This document shows, in pieces, positions 8,354 to 17,755 of a stretch of DNA of 64,000 bases. Under the pieces are notes generated by a model. The model ran no database searches and had not been told where the DNA came from. It saw only the letters and a list, made by a program, of their open reading frames with translations. The stretch covers positions 434,001-498,000 of the forward strand of contig NZ_CP043633.1 in assembly GCF_012974865.1 (NCBI RefSeq). Reading direction: 5' to 3'. The translations under genes and the position numbers were made by a program. How positions within the stretch are numbered: the first letter of the stretch is position 1; every line of letters starts with the position of its first letter. The stretch comes from Nonlabens sp. Ci31 (GTDB taxonomy: Bacteria > Bacteroidota > Bacteroidia > Flavobacteriales > Flavobacteriaceae).

Positions 8354-9400
8354 TCACCCAGCCTGCTTCACATACCCTTGGAAACCTGGTGTCGTTTCAA
8401 AACGCAATAAACCACTCCTATCTGTATACATAATAAGTACCTCTAAGTCTGGCAAATTCTTCAGCAACTCTCGAGACTTCTCTAAAGGCATAGCCATAAA
8501 AGCAGTTGCAAAACCGTCTGCTAGCGTGCAATTATTTGCGATCACATTAACGCCTAGAACTTCGCTGGGTTGGGCCTTGCCAGTCAGCGGGTTTACCGTG
8601 TGCACAAATTCTTGACCGCTTTCTGGATCTATTTTGAACTTGCGGTAATTACCGCTTCCAGCCATAGCTTTATCAGATAATTCCACCACAGTAATGTACT
8701 GGCGTTGCATGGGTTTTTGATTTGGGTCGTCTATTCCGACAGACCATTTTCCGTTGCGCTCTAGATTCATTCCTTTGGTAACTACTTCTCCGCCTACTTC
8801 TACCAAATAATTTTCCACTCCCTTTTGATCTAACAATCTGGCCATGTAATCGACCAAAGTTCCTTTTGCGATCGCATTAAACTCTAGGTACATTCCCTTT
8901 TGATCAGATGTAATGTAAAAAGAATCTTTTACTTGAGAAGGGACCAATTGCATTTTGTAAAAACCTACCAATTGCTTGAGGCTATCGATTTGCTTTTGAG
9001 AAGGAATTCGTTCTTGTTTTCCATCAGCGCCAAAACCATAAGCATTCACCAGATTTCCAACAGTTGGGTCAAAATAACCGTCTGTCTTGCGATATACTTC
9101 TTGTGCTTGTTCAAAAACTTCTTTAAAAGGTTTGCCTACGAGAACACGATCTTCTCCGGCATTGATTCTATTGATCAACGAGCCTTTTACCCAAGTACTC
9201 ATAGAATTATTAAACATATCAATAATACTATCCACTTCTTGTTTTACTTGCATTTCTTCTTCTGCAAATAACTTTATAGCATACGTTGTTCCTATCGCAC
9301 TGCCCACAAACTGTTGTGCTTCTGGAACAGAGACCTCAGTCTCTTTTTCTTTACAGGAAAAAAACAAAAGGGTGATTGCAATAACTAAACAAAATCTCAT
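8354..9400 (-). CDS. apbE: FAD:protein FMN transferase (ApbE family), lipoprotein
   Basis: A 348-aa protein that covalently attaches FMN to threonine residues of target proteins such as Na+-NQR and RNF subunits. It begins at ATG 9400 with a lipoprotein signal (hydrophobic core then FFSCKEK), so it acts on the periplasmic face; a longer frame to 9529 has no reasonable signal. ApbE signatures follow: GSAIGTTYAIK, DGYFDPTVGNLVNAYGFG, YLVEVGGEVVTKG, HTVNPLTGKA and the metal-site region NCTLADGFATAFM. The gene upstream on the same strand belongs to a small family found beside Na+-NQR genes, which fits a role in maturing that complex, although nqrA-F are not in the window. Confidence 0.92.
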   Translation of the reverse strand: MRFCLVIAITLLFFSCKEKETEVSVPEAQQFVGSAIGTTYAIKLFAEEEMQVKQEVDSIIDMFNNSMSTWVKGSLINRINAGEDRVLVGKPFKEVFEQAQEVYRKTDGYFDPTVGNLVNAYGFGADGKQERIPSQKQIDSLKQLVGFYKMQLVPSQVKDSFYITSDQKGMYLEFNAIAKGTLVDYMARLLDQKGVENYLVEVGGEVVTKGMNLERNGKWSVGIDDPNQKPMQRQYITVVELSDKAMAGSGNYRKFKIDPESGQEFVHTVNPLTGKAQPSEVLGVNVIANNCTLADGFATAFMAMPLEKSRELLKNLPDLEVLIMYTDRSGLLRFETTPGFQGYVKQAG

Positions 9401-9531
9401 ATTGTATGTATTTAATTTTCTAAGAACACCTTCTTTACCAACTCGTAAAAGCATGTATTCTCTATTCTTTATGTGACTTGTGCGCAACAAAAGACTGTCG
9501 AAGTAAACCGTCTTTATTCTATGCCGCAAGC

Positions 9532-9894
9532 CTACTTGATTTCTATCAATCCGGCAAAATTCACCACGTAATCATCTTCGTGGTGCACTGGCATTTCATA
9601 ATCTCGAGAATTAGCTAGACCTACCCCAGCATAATAGGTAGTGGCTTTATATTTATCTCCATGATTGCGCATCATATCAAGCAATTTCTCATCATAATGC
9701 ACTGGATTAGCAGGATAGGTCACCGCACGCACCACTACAAAATGTAAAAATTTATCTTTTAAGGCCACAAACTGCGGATCTTTTTTAGGCTTAGAATTGA
9801 TGGATAAAAACTCAAATCCCAACTCTTCCATTTCTTTCCCTACGATATTCATCGCTAGTTGATGTAATTCCTGTTCTGATAGTGGTGTAAGCAT
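9532..9894 (-). CDS. Conserved small protein of the type found beside nqrF/apbE
   Basis: A 120-aa soluble protein without signal peptide or membrane segment. I recognise it only as a conserved flavobacterial protein usually found next to apbE and Na+-NQR genes and often labelled as related to subunit F; it has no visible ferredoxin or FAD motif, so that label should not be taken as function. It precedes apbE by about 130 bp on the same strand. A TATCTTTG box ends five bases before the ATG, implying a very short or absent leader. Confidence 0.6.
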   Translation of the reverse strand: MLTPLSEQELHQLAMNIVGKEMEELGFEFLSINSKPKKDPQFVALKDKFLHFVVVRAVTYPANPVHYDEKLLDMMRNHGDKYKATTYYAGVGLANSRDYEMPVHHEDDYVVNFAGLIEIK

Positions 9895-9898
9895 TTTA

Positions 9899-9906
9899 CA
9901 AAGATA
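9899..9906 (-). promoter_or_regulatory. Candidate -7 box (TATCTTTG) for the 9532-9894 gene
   Basis: Fits TAnnTTTG and ends four bases before the start codon at 9894; transcription would begin essentially at the ATG. Confidence 0.5.
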
Positions 9907-10135
9907 AAGTTCATAGCTTAATTAAGAGTTAAAGTTATACTGCTTTCGCATTTCGATACTTCGGCACATTCAGAACAGAAGTATGGCCCAGTAAACGCTT
10001 CAGCTATTTTGCAAAAAGCTTTTCCATATCTTTAAATCTTATACTTATTAAGCTTTTATAGTGGTTCCGCTTTCGCGAAAGCAAGCTTACAAAAAACCTT
10101 TTCCATATCTTTAAGCTTTATACCTTGACAGCCAC

Positions 10136-13096
10136 ATGAAAACTAGATTTTATTCCTTTTTAATGGTAATAGCAGCGACAATTTCTAGCTGCAAAGAAGA
10201 CTCTAAAGTCGACTTCTCGCCTGCCGCTGCAGACCGACCATTAACCGAATATGTAAATACTTTTATAGGAACAGGAGGCCATGGGCATACCTATCCTGGA
10301 GCAACCATGCCTTTTGGCATGATGCAATTAAGTCCTGACACGCGTCTTGATGGTTGGGATGGCTGTAGCGGTTACCACTATAGTGACGATGTGATTTACG
10401 GATTTTCGCACACTCATTTAAGTGGTACTGGAGTGAGCGATTATGGAGATATTCTATTCATGCCGACTAATAAGCCTATCGTAAACAACGGCGCCGATGG
10501 CAAGGAAGGCTACTCCTCAAAATTCTCTCACGATAATGAAAAAGCCAGCCCGGGATATTATGAAGTACATCTAGAGGATACGGACATAGACGTAAGGTTA
10601 ACGGTTACCGAACGAGCAGGAATGCATGAATATAAATTCCCTTCATCAGAGGATCAATATGTGATTCTAGATTTAGAGCACAGAGATAAATTGTTGGTGC
10701 ACGATTTACAATTTACATCAGATACTGAAATTACTGGAAAGCGTTTTTCTAGCGCTTGGGCGACCAATCAAATGTTGTTTTTCTATATCAAAACATCGCA
10801 TCCTATTAAAAACTGGAATACAAAATATGAGGTGACGCCTAAAAAAATAGCTCTAGATTTTGAAAACCCTGACAACCAACCAGTCACTATGAAAATAGGA
10901 ATTAGCCCTGTAGATGAAGCTGGTGCAAAGCAAAACCTTGAAACCGAAATAGGAAACAAAGATTTTGAAACCATTAAAAAAGCTGCCAACGCTACTTGGG
11001 AAAAGCAGCTGAATAAAATCCTGATAGAAGACGAAAATCAGGATAACAAAGTCAACTTTTACAGCGCTTTGTACCATACCATGATGGCACCTAATTTATA
11101 CCAAGATGTGGATGGACGTTATCGTGGTATGGACCTAGAAATTCATAAAAATAAAGACTTTGATTATTACACTGTTTTCTCTATGTGGGATACCTATAGA
11201 GCAGCGCATCCTTTATACACGATTATCGAGCAAAAACGCACTAATGATTTTATCAATACACTAACCGCCAAATACGATGAAGGCGGCATCCTTCCTATTT
11301 GGGATTTAAGCGGCAATTATACCGGTTGCATGATCGGTTATCACGGGGTTCCCATCATAGCAGATGCCTATTTAAAAGGAATCAGAGATTACGATATAGA
11401 AAAAGCTTTTGAAGCCATGATGCACAGTGCGAATCAAGACAAATTGGGCCTAGAATCCTATAAGAAATATGGGTTTATCCCCGTAGAACTAGAAAGTGAA
11501 TCCGTTTCTAAAACATTAGAATATGCCTATGATGACTGGACCATTGCACAGATGGCTAAAGCGATGGACAACGAAGAGAAATACATAGCCTATACTCGTA
11601 GAGCACAAAATTATAAGAATATGTATAATCCAGCTACTGGGTTTTTGCAGGGTCGTTACCGCAATACCTGGTTTGCACCTTTTAAACCAGAAGAGGTCAA
11701 CTTTAATTATACCGAGGCAAATGCATGGCAATACAGTTTGTACACACCACAAGATATTTCTGGACATATCAATTTAATGGGAGGTAACGAGGCTTATGAA
11801 AAACACCTCGATAATATGTTTACTGCAAAAACGAGAACTTCCGGCCGTCATCAAGCCGATATTACGGGATTGATAGGTCAATATGCCCATGGAAATGAGC
11901 CATCGCATCACATAGCCTATTTGTATAATTTTATAGGCAAACCTCATAAAACGCAAGAAAAAGTTCATGAAATCTTAACCACTTTGTACCACAACGTTCC
12001 AGACGGTATTTCTGGAAATGAAGATTGTGGACAGATGAGCGCTTGGTATATTTTGAGTTCGCTAGGTTTTTATCCGGTCACTCCAGGAAGCAATGAATAT
12101 ATTATTGGAACACCTTTATTTCATAAGGCGACGATCAATTTAGAAAATAACAGAAAATTTACAGTAATTACAAATGGAACAGGAAAGTATATTTCTGGAA
12201 TTAAATGGAACAAATACATTCCAACCATGTCTGCTAAACAGGAACCTAAATATGAAAAATATTCCAAATCATTTATAACACATGATATGATTGCGCGAGG
12301 GGGAACACTTGTTTTTGAAATGAGCAAAGAACCCACAGCATGGGCAACAGCAATGGAGGACCGACCAGTAAGCGCTATTACTGAAGAATTAATCACGGCA
12401 GTTCCTTATATAGAATCAGGAAATATCTCCTTTTCTGACACGACCACAATTACGTTGAACACCATAGACCCAGAGGCCGAAATATTTTACAGTATCAATG
12501 GCAGCGATTTTGAATTGTACGAGAGCCCTATACCTATTTCAGAACCTATAAAACTCTCCGTTAATGCGGTAAAGGATGACAAAATAAGTCGCACTCTTAC
12601 TACCGACTTTTACAAATACGACAAAAATATGTCTATAGTGTTAGCGCATGATTATGCAAACGAATACAGCGCTGGTGGAAACGACGCCTTGATAGACGGA
12701 ATGAAAGGAACAGAAGATTTTAGATCTGGTTCCTGGCAAGGAACACTAAAAGAAGATGTGATCGCCATGGTAGACTTAGGTAGTTCTAAAGACCTCAACC
12801 AAATCAGTACCAGTTTCTTAAAAGACCAACGCAGCTGGATTTTTTATCCTAAAAGTGTGAGGTTTGAATTGTATGACGAAAGTAAAAAACTGATCAAAAC
12901 CCTTTCTCAAAGGCTACCAAAAACAGGCAAAGAAGAAGTCGTTACTATTCATGATGTGCAATTAAAAACAACTGCAAAAAACATACGTTTTGTAAAAATG
13001 ACAGCCGTAACGTACGGTACATTACCGGAATGGCATTTAGGGTATCCTTATGATGGTAAGGCTTGGATTTTTGTGGATGAGATTACGGTAAAGTAG
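10136..13096 (+). CDS. GH92 family alpha-mannosidase, lipoprotein, with C-terminal accessory domains
   Basis: A 986-aa surface or periplasmic lipoprotein (signal then ISSCKED). The GH92 N-terminal domain starts at about residue 35 with VNTFIGTGGHGHTYPGA and contains PFGMMQLSPDTR, GFSHTHLSGTG and, in the catalytic (alpha/alpha)6 domain, DTYRAAHPLYT, GNEPSHHIAYLYN and GNEDCGQMSAWYI. GH92 enzymes are Ca2+-dependent exo-mannosidases cutting mainly alpha-1,2-, 1,3- or 1,4-mannosyl linkages. The family core is about 750 aa; the extra 230 residues appear to be a chitobiase-type C-terminal beta domain (EIFYSINGSDFELYE) and a discoidin-like module. No SusC/SusD pair is nearby, so this is not within a full polysaccharide locus in this window. 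Confidence 0.93.
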   Translation: MKTRFYSFLMVIAATISSCKEDSKVDFSPAAADRPLTEYVNTFIGTGGHGHTYPGATMPFGMMQLSPDTRLDGWDGCSGYHYSDDVIYGFSHTHLSGTGVSDYGDILFMPTNKPIVNNGADGKEGYSSKFSHDNEKASPGYYEVHLEDTDIDVRLTVTERAGMHEYKFPSSEDQYVILDLEHRDKLLVHDLQFTSDTEITGKRFSSAWATNQMLFFYIKTSHPIKNWNTKYEVTPKKIALDFENPDNQPVTMKIGISPVDEAGAKQNLETEIGNKDFETIKKAANATWEKQLNKILIEDENQDNKVNFYSALYHTMMAPNLYQDVDGRYRGMDLEIHKNKDFDYYTVFSMWDTYRAAHPLYTIIEQKRTNDFINTLTAKYDEGGILPIWDLSGNYTGCMIGYHGVPIIADAYLKGIRDYDIEKAFEAMMHSANQDKLGLESYKKYGFIPVELESESVSKTLEYAYDDWTIAQMAKAMDNEEKYIAYTRRAQNYKNMYNPATGFLQGRYRNTWFAPFKPEEVNFNYTEANAWQYSLYTPQDISGHINLMGGNEAYEKHLDNMFTAKTRTSGRHQADITGLIGQYAHGNEPSHHIAYLYNFIGKPHKTQEKVHEILTTLYHNVPDGISGNEDCGQMSAWYILSSLGFYPVTPGSNEYIIGTPLFHKATINLENNRKFTVITNGTGKYISGIKWNKYIPTMSAKQEPKYEKYSKSFITHDMIARGGTLVFEMSKEPTAWATAMEDRPVSAITEELITAVPYIESGNISFSDTTTITLNTIDPEAEIFYSINGSDFELYESPIPISEPIKLSVNAVKDDKISRTLTTDFYKYDKNMSIVLAHDYANEYSAGGNDALIDGMKGTEDFRSGSWQGTLKEDVIAMVDLGSSKDLNQISTSFLKDQRSWIFYPKSVRFELYDESKKLIKTLSQRLPKTGKEEVVTIHDVQLKTTAKNIRFVKMTAVTYGTLPEWHLGYPYDGKAWIFVDEITVK

Positions 13097-13111
13097 TCAA
13101 AAATTATTTTC

Positions 13112-13624
13112 ATGAACAAAGTGAAATTTAAAATACTTTTTCTCCTTGCTTTATTTTCAAGCTGTCTTTCTATTGCTCAAGAAAGAGAAAAGAAAGGCTT
13201 TGATTTAGATCCCTGGGAAGATATCAACGCGATTAGAGTCAGCTCAAATTTTATAAAAGATTACGAAGCCGAAGTTTCCTATTTAGTCACATCTTATCCA
13301 AAACAAGAACCAGGATATGGCGCAATGGTTATGAGAGTGCAATATGCTGGGTTAGGCTTAGAGTATTTAAGACTAGGTAATAAAAATGTTTTAGGCTTTA
13401 AAGCTTCTTATGAAGAGAGCTTTGCCATATTTGCAGCCCAAATAGCAGCTGACTACCTTACTACATTTGAAGATTCTCAATTTAGAATAAGTCCTAAAAT
13501 TGGATTATCAATATTCGGTTTTGTAACTTTATATTACGGATGGAATTTTGATCTTTTAAAATCTAGCTCTATACAAACAAGAAATCAGTTTCTAACGCTA
13601 CAGTTAAATATATTTCAAAACTAA
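13112..13624 (+). CDS. Secreted hypothetical protein, possible small outer membrane beta-barrel
   Basis: A 170-aa protein with an N-terminal signal peptide (hydrophobic core 7-20, cleavage after SIAQ). The mature part is rich in alternating hydrophobic/aromatic stretches (YGAMVMRVQYAGLGLEYLRLG, IGLSIFGFVTLYYGWNFDLL) and ends in a phenylalanine-containing strand, as small beta-barrel proteins do. It starts 16 bp after the GH92 gene and could be cotranscribed with it. No family was recognised. Confidence 0.6.
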   Translation: MNKVKFKILFLLALFSSCLSIAQEREKKGFDLDPWEDINAIRVSSNFIKDYEAEVSYLVTSYPKQEPGYGAMVMRVQYAGLGLEYLRLGNKNVLGFKASYEESFAIFAAQIAADYLTTFEDSQFRISPKIGLSIFGFVTLYYGWNFDLLKSSSIQTRNQFLTLQLNIFQN

Positions 13625-13726
13625 AGTATTTGCAAAATAACAGACCACTTCTTATTTTCCACCTGCGCAGATATCGAGTTTAGAGATCCTATTAGTTATT
13701 TAATAGAACGTGGCAATCCTAAAAGA

Positions 13727-14065
13727 GTGGAAATTCCGCGAGAGAATCAGCCAAAATTCATATTGATCCGGTCACTAAAAAATGCAAAAATTAATGAACA
13801 AATCCTCTTTGGCGAAATGAGAATGCCCGATAGAGAATTAGATATTGCCTTTAATAAACATTTTATAATCAAACCTTTAAATAGCAGGAATTGTTTTGAT
13901 TACCAATGCCAGCCTAATGAAGGCGGCAAGCTAACTTTTAAAACAAAGGAACACCAAAGTGGCGAAGTTCCCTTCCTTTTCAAAAACGGAAAATGGATTC
14001 AAGGAAATCACGATACATTTAATCATACCTTTAAAAAAATTGCAAGAGGTGTTCTCAAACATTAG
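13727..14065 (+). CDS. Hypothetical protein, probably a 5'-truncated gene
   Basis: A 112-aa frame from GTG 13727. The same frame stays open upstream to an in-frame TAA at 13622, and the extra codons (KITDHFLFSTCADIEFRDP) read like protein, yet they hold no ATG, GTG or TTG. This suggests the original N-terminus was lost. The product is basic, with NCFDYQC and a C-terminal FKNGKWIQGNHDTFNH segment; no domain was recognised. About 140 bp separate it from the following ALDH gene. Confidence 0.4.
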   Translation: MEIPRENQPKFILIRSLKNAKINEQILFGEMRMPDRELDIAFNKHFIIKPLNSRNCFDYQCQPNEGGKLTFKTKEHQSGEVPFLFKNGKWIQGNHDTFNHTFKKIARGVLKH

Positions 14066-14202
14066 AATACCAATAAGCTCCTTCCCTATTTTAGGAAATG
14101 TGGGCAAAATGAGCGGTAGCGAGTTTTGGCCGGAAAGGTAAACACGATGAAATTAAATATCTAGGCTGCCTTAACCAATCTATAAATAAAGAAACGAACA
14201 AA

Positions 14203-15648
14203 ATGGACATAAAAAACTTCATCAATAACGAAGAGCACATTCCTTCAACAGGTTTTTGGCTGGATAATTATGAACCTGCTTCTGGTGCGGTTTATGGAGA
14301 AATCCCTAACTCTAACGAAGATGATGTCGAGAAAGCATATCAAGCAGCAAAAACTGCTTTTCCTACTTGGTCCAATACCAGCATTGACGAACGTTCTAAA
14401 ATCATGCTGCGCATCGCAGACCTGATAGAAGAGAACTTAGAACAACTCGCAGCAGCAGAGTCTCGTGATAATGGAAAACCAGTATGGCTAGCCCAGGCAG
14501 TGGACATACCGCGAGCGTCCTCTAACTTTAGATTTTATGGTCATGCCATTACTCAATACGCAAGTAAAGCGCACGAAAGCATAGGTAAAAACACCATGAA
14601 TTATACGATACGCAAACCCATAGGGGTAGTAGGTTGTATCTCACCATGGAACTTGCCTTTGTATTTATTTACTTGGAAAATTGCTCCAGCGATTGCTGCT
14701 GGAAATTGCGTGGTAGCAAAACCTAGCGAAGTCACTCCTGCGACTGCATATTTACTCGGTAAGATTGTTAAAAAGGCTGGATTACCAGCTGGAGTGCTCA
14801 ACATTATTCATGGCAACGGCGCGATCTGTGGCCAAGCAATTGTCGCGCATCCACATATCAAAGCCATTAGTTTTACTGGTGGCACAACTACTGGCGCGCA
14901 CATCGCGAGAACGGCTGCACCCATGTTTAAGAAACTTTCTCTGGAGTTGGGAGGTAAAAATCCCAATCTTATTTTTACCGATTGTGATTATGATAAAATG
15001 CTGGACACTACCGTACGATCTTCCTTTGCCAACCAAGGTCAGATCTGTCTTTGCGGCAGCCGTATTTTTGTGCAACAAGAGATTTACGAGCGCTTCAAAA
15101 CAGACTTTGTTGATCGTGTAAAGAACCTGAGAGTAGGTCATCCAGACCAATCTAGCACCAAAGTTGGTGCAGTGGTCAGTGCTGGTCATAGAGAGAAGAT
15201 TGAGGAGTACCTCGCTTTCGCGAAAGCGGAACCAGAAAACTACCGCATCTTAACTGGCGGAAACCGTGTCATCGTAAAAGAATATGAAAACGGTTATTAC
15301 CTAGAACCCACCGTGATCGAAGTATCCTCCAACGATTGCAAACTGAATCAAGAAGAGATCTTCGGACCGGTGGTGACCATCATGCCATTTACAGACGAAG
15401 CCCACGCGCTAGAACTAGCAAACGGCACCAAATACGGATTAAGCGCCACTTTATGGACCAACGATTTATCCAGAACCATGAGAATGACGCAAGAAATCGA
15501 AGCCGGAATCGTATGGGTCAACACCTGGTTGAATAGAGATTTGCGCACCCCTTTTGGCGGCGTTAAAGACAGCGGCGTAGGACGAGAAGGCGGTTTTGAA
15601 GCTTTGGACTTCTTTACCGAACCTAAGAACATTTGTATTGAGTATTAA
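14203..15648 (+). CDS. Aldehyde dehydrogenase, 2-hydroxymuconic-semialdehyde dehydrogenase-like
   Basis: A 481-aa NAD(P)+-dependent ALDH. It contains the PWNLPLYLFTWKIAPA and KPSEVTPATA cofactor region, the FTGGTTTG turn, the general-base segment LELGGKNPNLIF and the catalytic cysteine in SSFANQGQICLCGSR. The C-terminal NTWLNRDLRTPFGGVKDSG resembles the 2-hydroxymuconic/2-aminomuconic semialdehyde group. Such an enzyme would follow ACMSD in kynurenine catabolism, matching the ACMSD-like and SDR genes at 3.6-5.7 kb, but separation by 8.5 kb of unrelated and mobile DNA makes this an inference. One palindrome lies at 15214-15227 (LAFAKAE). Confidence 0.88.
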   Translation: MDIKNFINNEEHIPSTGFWLDNYEPASGAVYGEIPNSNEDDVEKAYQAAKTAFPTWSNTSIDERSKIMLRIADLIEENLEQLAAAESRDNGKPVWLAQAVDIPRASSNFRFYGHAITQYASKAHESIGKNTMNYTIRKPIGVVGCISPWNLPLYLFTWKIAPAIAAGNCVVAKPSEVTPATAYLLGKIVKKAGLPAGVLNIIHGNGAICGQAIVAHPHIKAISFTGGTTTGAHIARTAAPMFKKLSLELGGKNPNLIFTDCDYDKMLDTTVRSSFANQGQICLCGSRIFVQQEIYERFKTDFVDRVKNLRVGHPDQSSTKVGAVVSAGHREKIEEYLAFAKAEPENYRILTGGNRVIVKEYENGYYLEPTVIEVSSNDCKLNQEEIFGPVVTIMPFTDEAHALELANGTKYGLSATLWTNDLSRTMRMTQEIEAGIVWVNTWLNRDLRTPFGGVKDSGVGREGGFEALDFFTEPKNICIEY

Positions 15649-15652
15649 AACC

Positions 15653-17170
15653 CCGACCTGATCCAGACAATGCCAACACGAATAGTTGAAAGGTCAATTT
15701 TCTATTCTAGACGATGCCAACACCAATAGTTGGCATGTCGGGTTTCGACAATTTCTTTTAAATTAGAAACTAACAGGCCAAGTATTCTTCTTGGCATGTT
15801 TAGTTGACATCGAAAAGCCTAAAAATAATCTCGTACACGTTTTCAAGATTTAAAATAACCCTTTTTAAAATCAGCTCTCCGACCTGATCCAGAAGATGCT
15901 AACTCGAATAGTTGAAAGGTCCATTTTCTATTCTAGACGATGCCAACACCAATAGTTGGCATGTCGGGTTTCGACAATTTCTTTTAAATTAGAAACTAAC
16001 ATAACAAGTATTCTTCTTGGCATGTTTAGTTGACATCGAAAAGCCTAAAAATAATCTCGTACACGGTTTCAAAATTTAAAATAACCCTTTTTTTAAATCA
16101 GCTCCCCGACCTGATCCAGAAGATGCTAACTCGAATAGTTGAAAGGTCAAGTCACCATTCCAGACGATGCCAACTCGAATAGTTGGCATGTCGGGTTTCG
16201 ACAATTTCTTTTAAATTAGAAACTAACAGGCCAAGTATTCTTCTTGGCATGTTTAGTTGACATCGAAAAGCCTGAAAATAATCTCGTACACGGTTTCAAA
16301 ATTTAAAATAACCCTTTTTTAAAATCAGCTCTCCGACCTGATCCAGAAGATGCTAACTCGAATAGTTGAAAGGTCAAGTCACCATTCCAGACGATGCCAA
16401 CACCAATAGTTGGCATGTCGGGTTTCGACAATTTCTTTTAAATTAGAAACTAACAGGCCAAGTATTCTTCTTGGCATGTTTAGTTGACATCGAAAAGCCT
16501 AAAAATAATCTCGTACACGGTTTCAAGATTTAAAATAACCCTTTTTTAAAATCAACTCCCCGACCTGATTCAGAAGATGCCAACACGAATAGTTGAAAGG
16601 TCAATTTTCTATTCTAGACGATGCCAACACCAATAGTTGGCATGTCGGGTTTCGACAATTTCTTTTAAATTAGAAACTAACATAACAAGTATTCTTCTTG
16701 GCATGTTTAGTTGACATCGAAAAGCCTGAAAATAATCTCGTACACGGTTTCAAAATTTAAAATAACCCTTTTTAAAATCAACTCCCCAACCTGATCCAGA
16801 AGATGCTAACTCGAATAGTTGAAAGGTCCATTTTCTATTCCAGACGATGCCAACACGAATAGTTGAAAGGTCAAGTCACCATTCCAGACGATGCCAACAC
16901 GAATAGTTGGCATGTCGGGTTTCGACAATTTCTTTTAAATTAGAAACTAACATGCCAAGTATTCTTCTTGGCATGTTTAGTTGACATCGAAAAGCCTAAA
17001 AATAATCTCGTACACGGTTTCAAGATTTAAAATAACCCTTTTTTTAAATCAGCTCCCCGACCTGATCCAGACGATGCCAACACGAATAGTTGGCATGTCG
17101 GGTTTCGACAATTTCTTTTAAATTAGAAACTAACAGGCCAAGTATTCTTCTTGGCATGTTTGGTTGACTT
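15653..17170. repeat. Seven-unit tandem array of about 226-bp REP-like hairpin repeats upstream of a RAYT gene
   Basis: Units begin (CCGACCTG) at 15653, 15879, 16106, 16333, 16560, 16786 and 17057; six are complete (226 or 227 bp, the sixth 271 bp) and the seventh ends at 17170. Each carries a hairpin ATGCCAAC-N7-GTTGGCAT framed by CCGAC/GTCGG, and a second hairpin around GGCCAAG-N7-CTTGGC. A 44-bp subrepeat in the first part is present once in most units, twice in the sixth and missing in the seventh. This fills the 1.5-kb gap between the ALDH gene and the transposase. A CRISPR is excluded because the whole unit, including would-be spacers, is repeated. Confidence 0.92.
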
Positions 17171-17194
17171 GAAAGATGTTCTTACCTTGTTATT

Positions 17195-17755
17195 ATGAAC
17201 GATAGAATCGAAGGAGATAAATATTACCATATTTTTAATCAAGCAAATGGCATGATTGATATTTTTAAGGAATCTCGCAACTATCCTTTCTTTATCGATA
17301 AAATGGAAAAACACCTGTCACCAGTTTGCGAGATTATCGCTTTTTGTTTGATGAAAAACCATTTTCATCTCGTTGTTAAAACAAAAAAAATAGAAGAAAC
17401 TCAAATTTCAAGAGCCTTTGCAAATTTATTTATAGGTTATGCAAAAGCATATAACAAAGCATATAATCGTTCGGGAAGTTTATTTAAAAAGCCTTTTAAG
17501 AGGAAACTTATAGCATCAGAAACCTATTTGAAAAATGTTATTTTATATGTTCATTGCAATCCAGTTAAGGATGGATTTGTAGAAGACATCATTAGTTACC
17601 CTTGGTCTTCTTACAATGAAATTTTAGATGATTTAGCCACATTTATAGATCGTGACTTTGTTCTAGAATTGTTTGATGATTCCATTAACTTTGTTGCCGC
17701 TCATAGAGCTTATCAGTTAAACACCTCTTTCACTCCTACTTTTGAACAAAACTAA
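17195..17755 (+). CDS. REP-associated tyrosine transposase (RAYT)
   Basis: A 186-aa Y1-type transposase of the RAYT branch. CLMKNHFHLVVK carries the HxH metal motif (about 52-63), and YVHCNPVKDGFVEDIISYPWSSY (about 117-139) is the family's typical C-terminal signature, with the catalytic tyrosine just before it. RAYTs nick and rejoin REP hairpins in single-stranded DNA and are thought to spread them. It starts 24 bp after the seven-unit array, the classic gene-plus-REP arrangement. Its last 14 bp overlap the TTG start of the next gene, so it may be cotranscribed with it. Confidence 0.9.
   Translation: MNDRIEGDKYYHIFNQANGMIDIFKESRNYPFFIDKMEKHLSPVCEIIAFCLMKNHFHLVVKTKKIEETQISRAFANLFIGYAKAYNKAYNRSGSLFKKPFKRKLIASETYLKNVILYVHCNPVKDGFVEDIISYPWSSYNEILDDLATFIDRDFVLELFDDSINFVAAHRAYQLNTSFTPTFEQN

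Noticed and set aside
15653..17170. Possible CRISPR array
   Set aside because: The complete 226-bp unit repeats, there are no unique spacers, and no cas genes are near; the RAYT explains it better.
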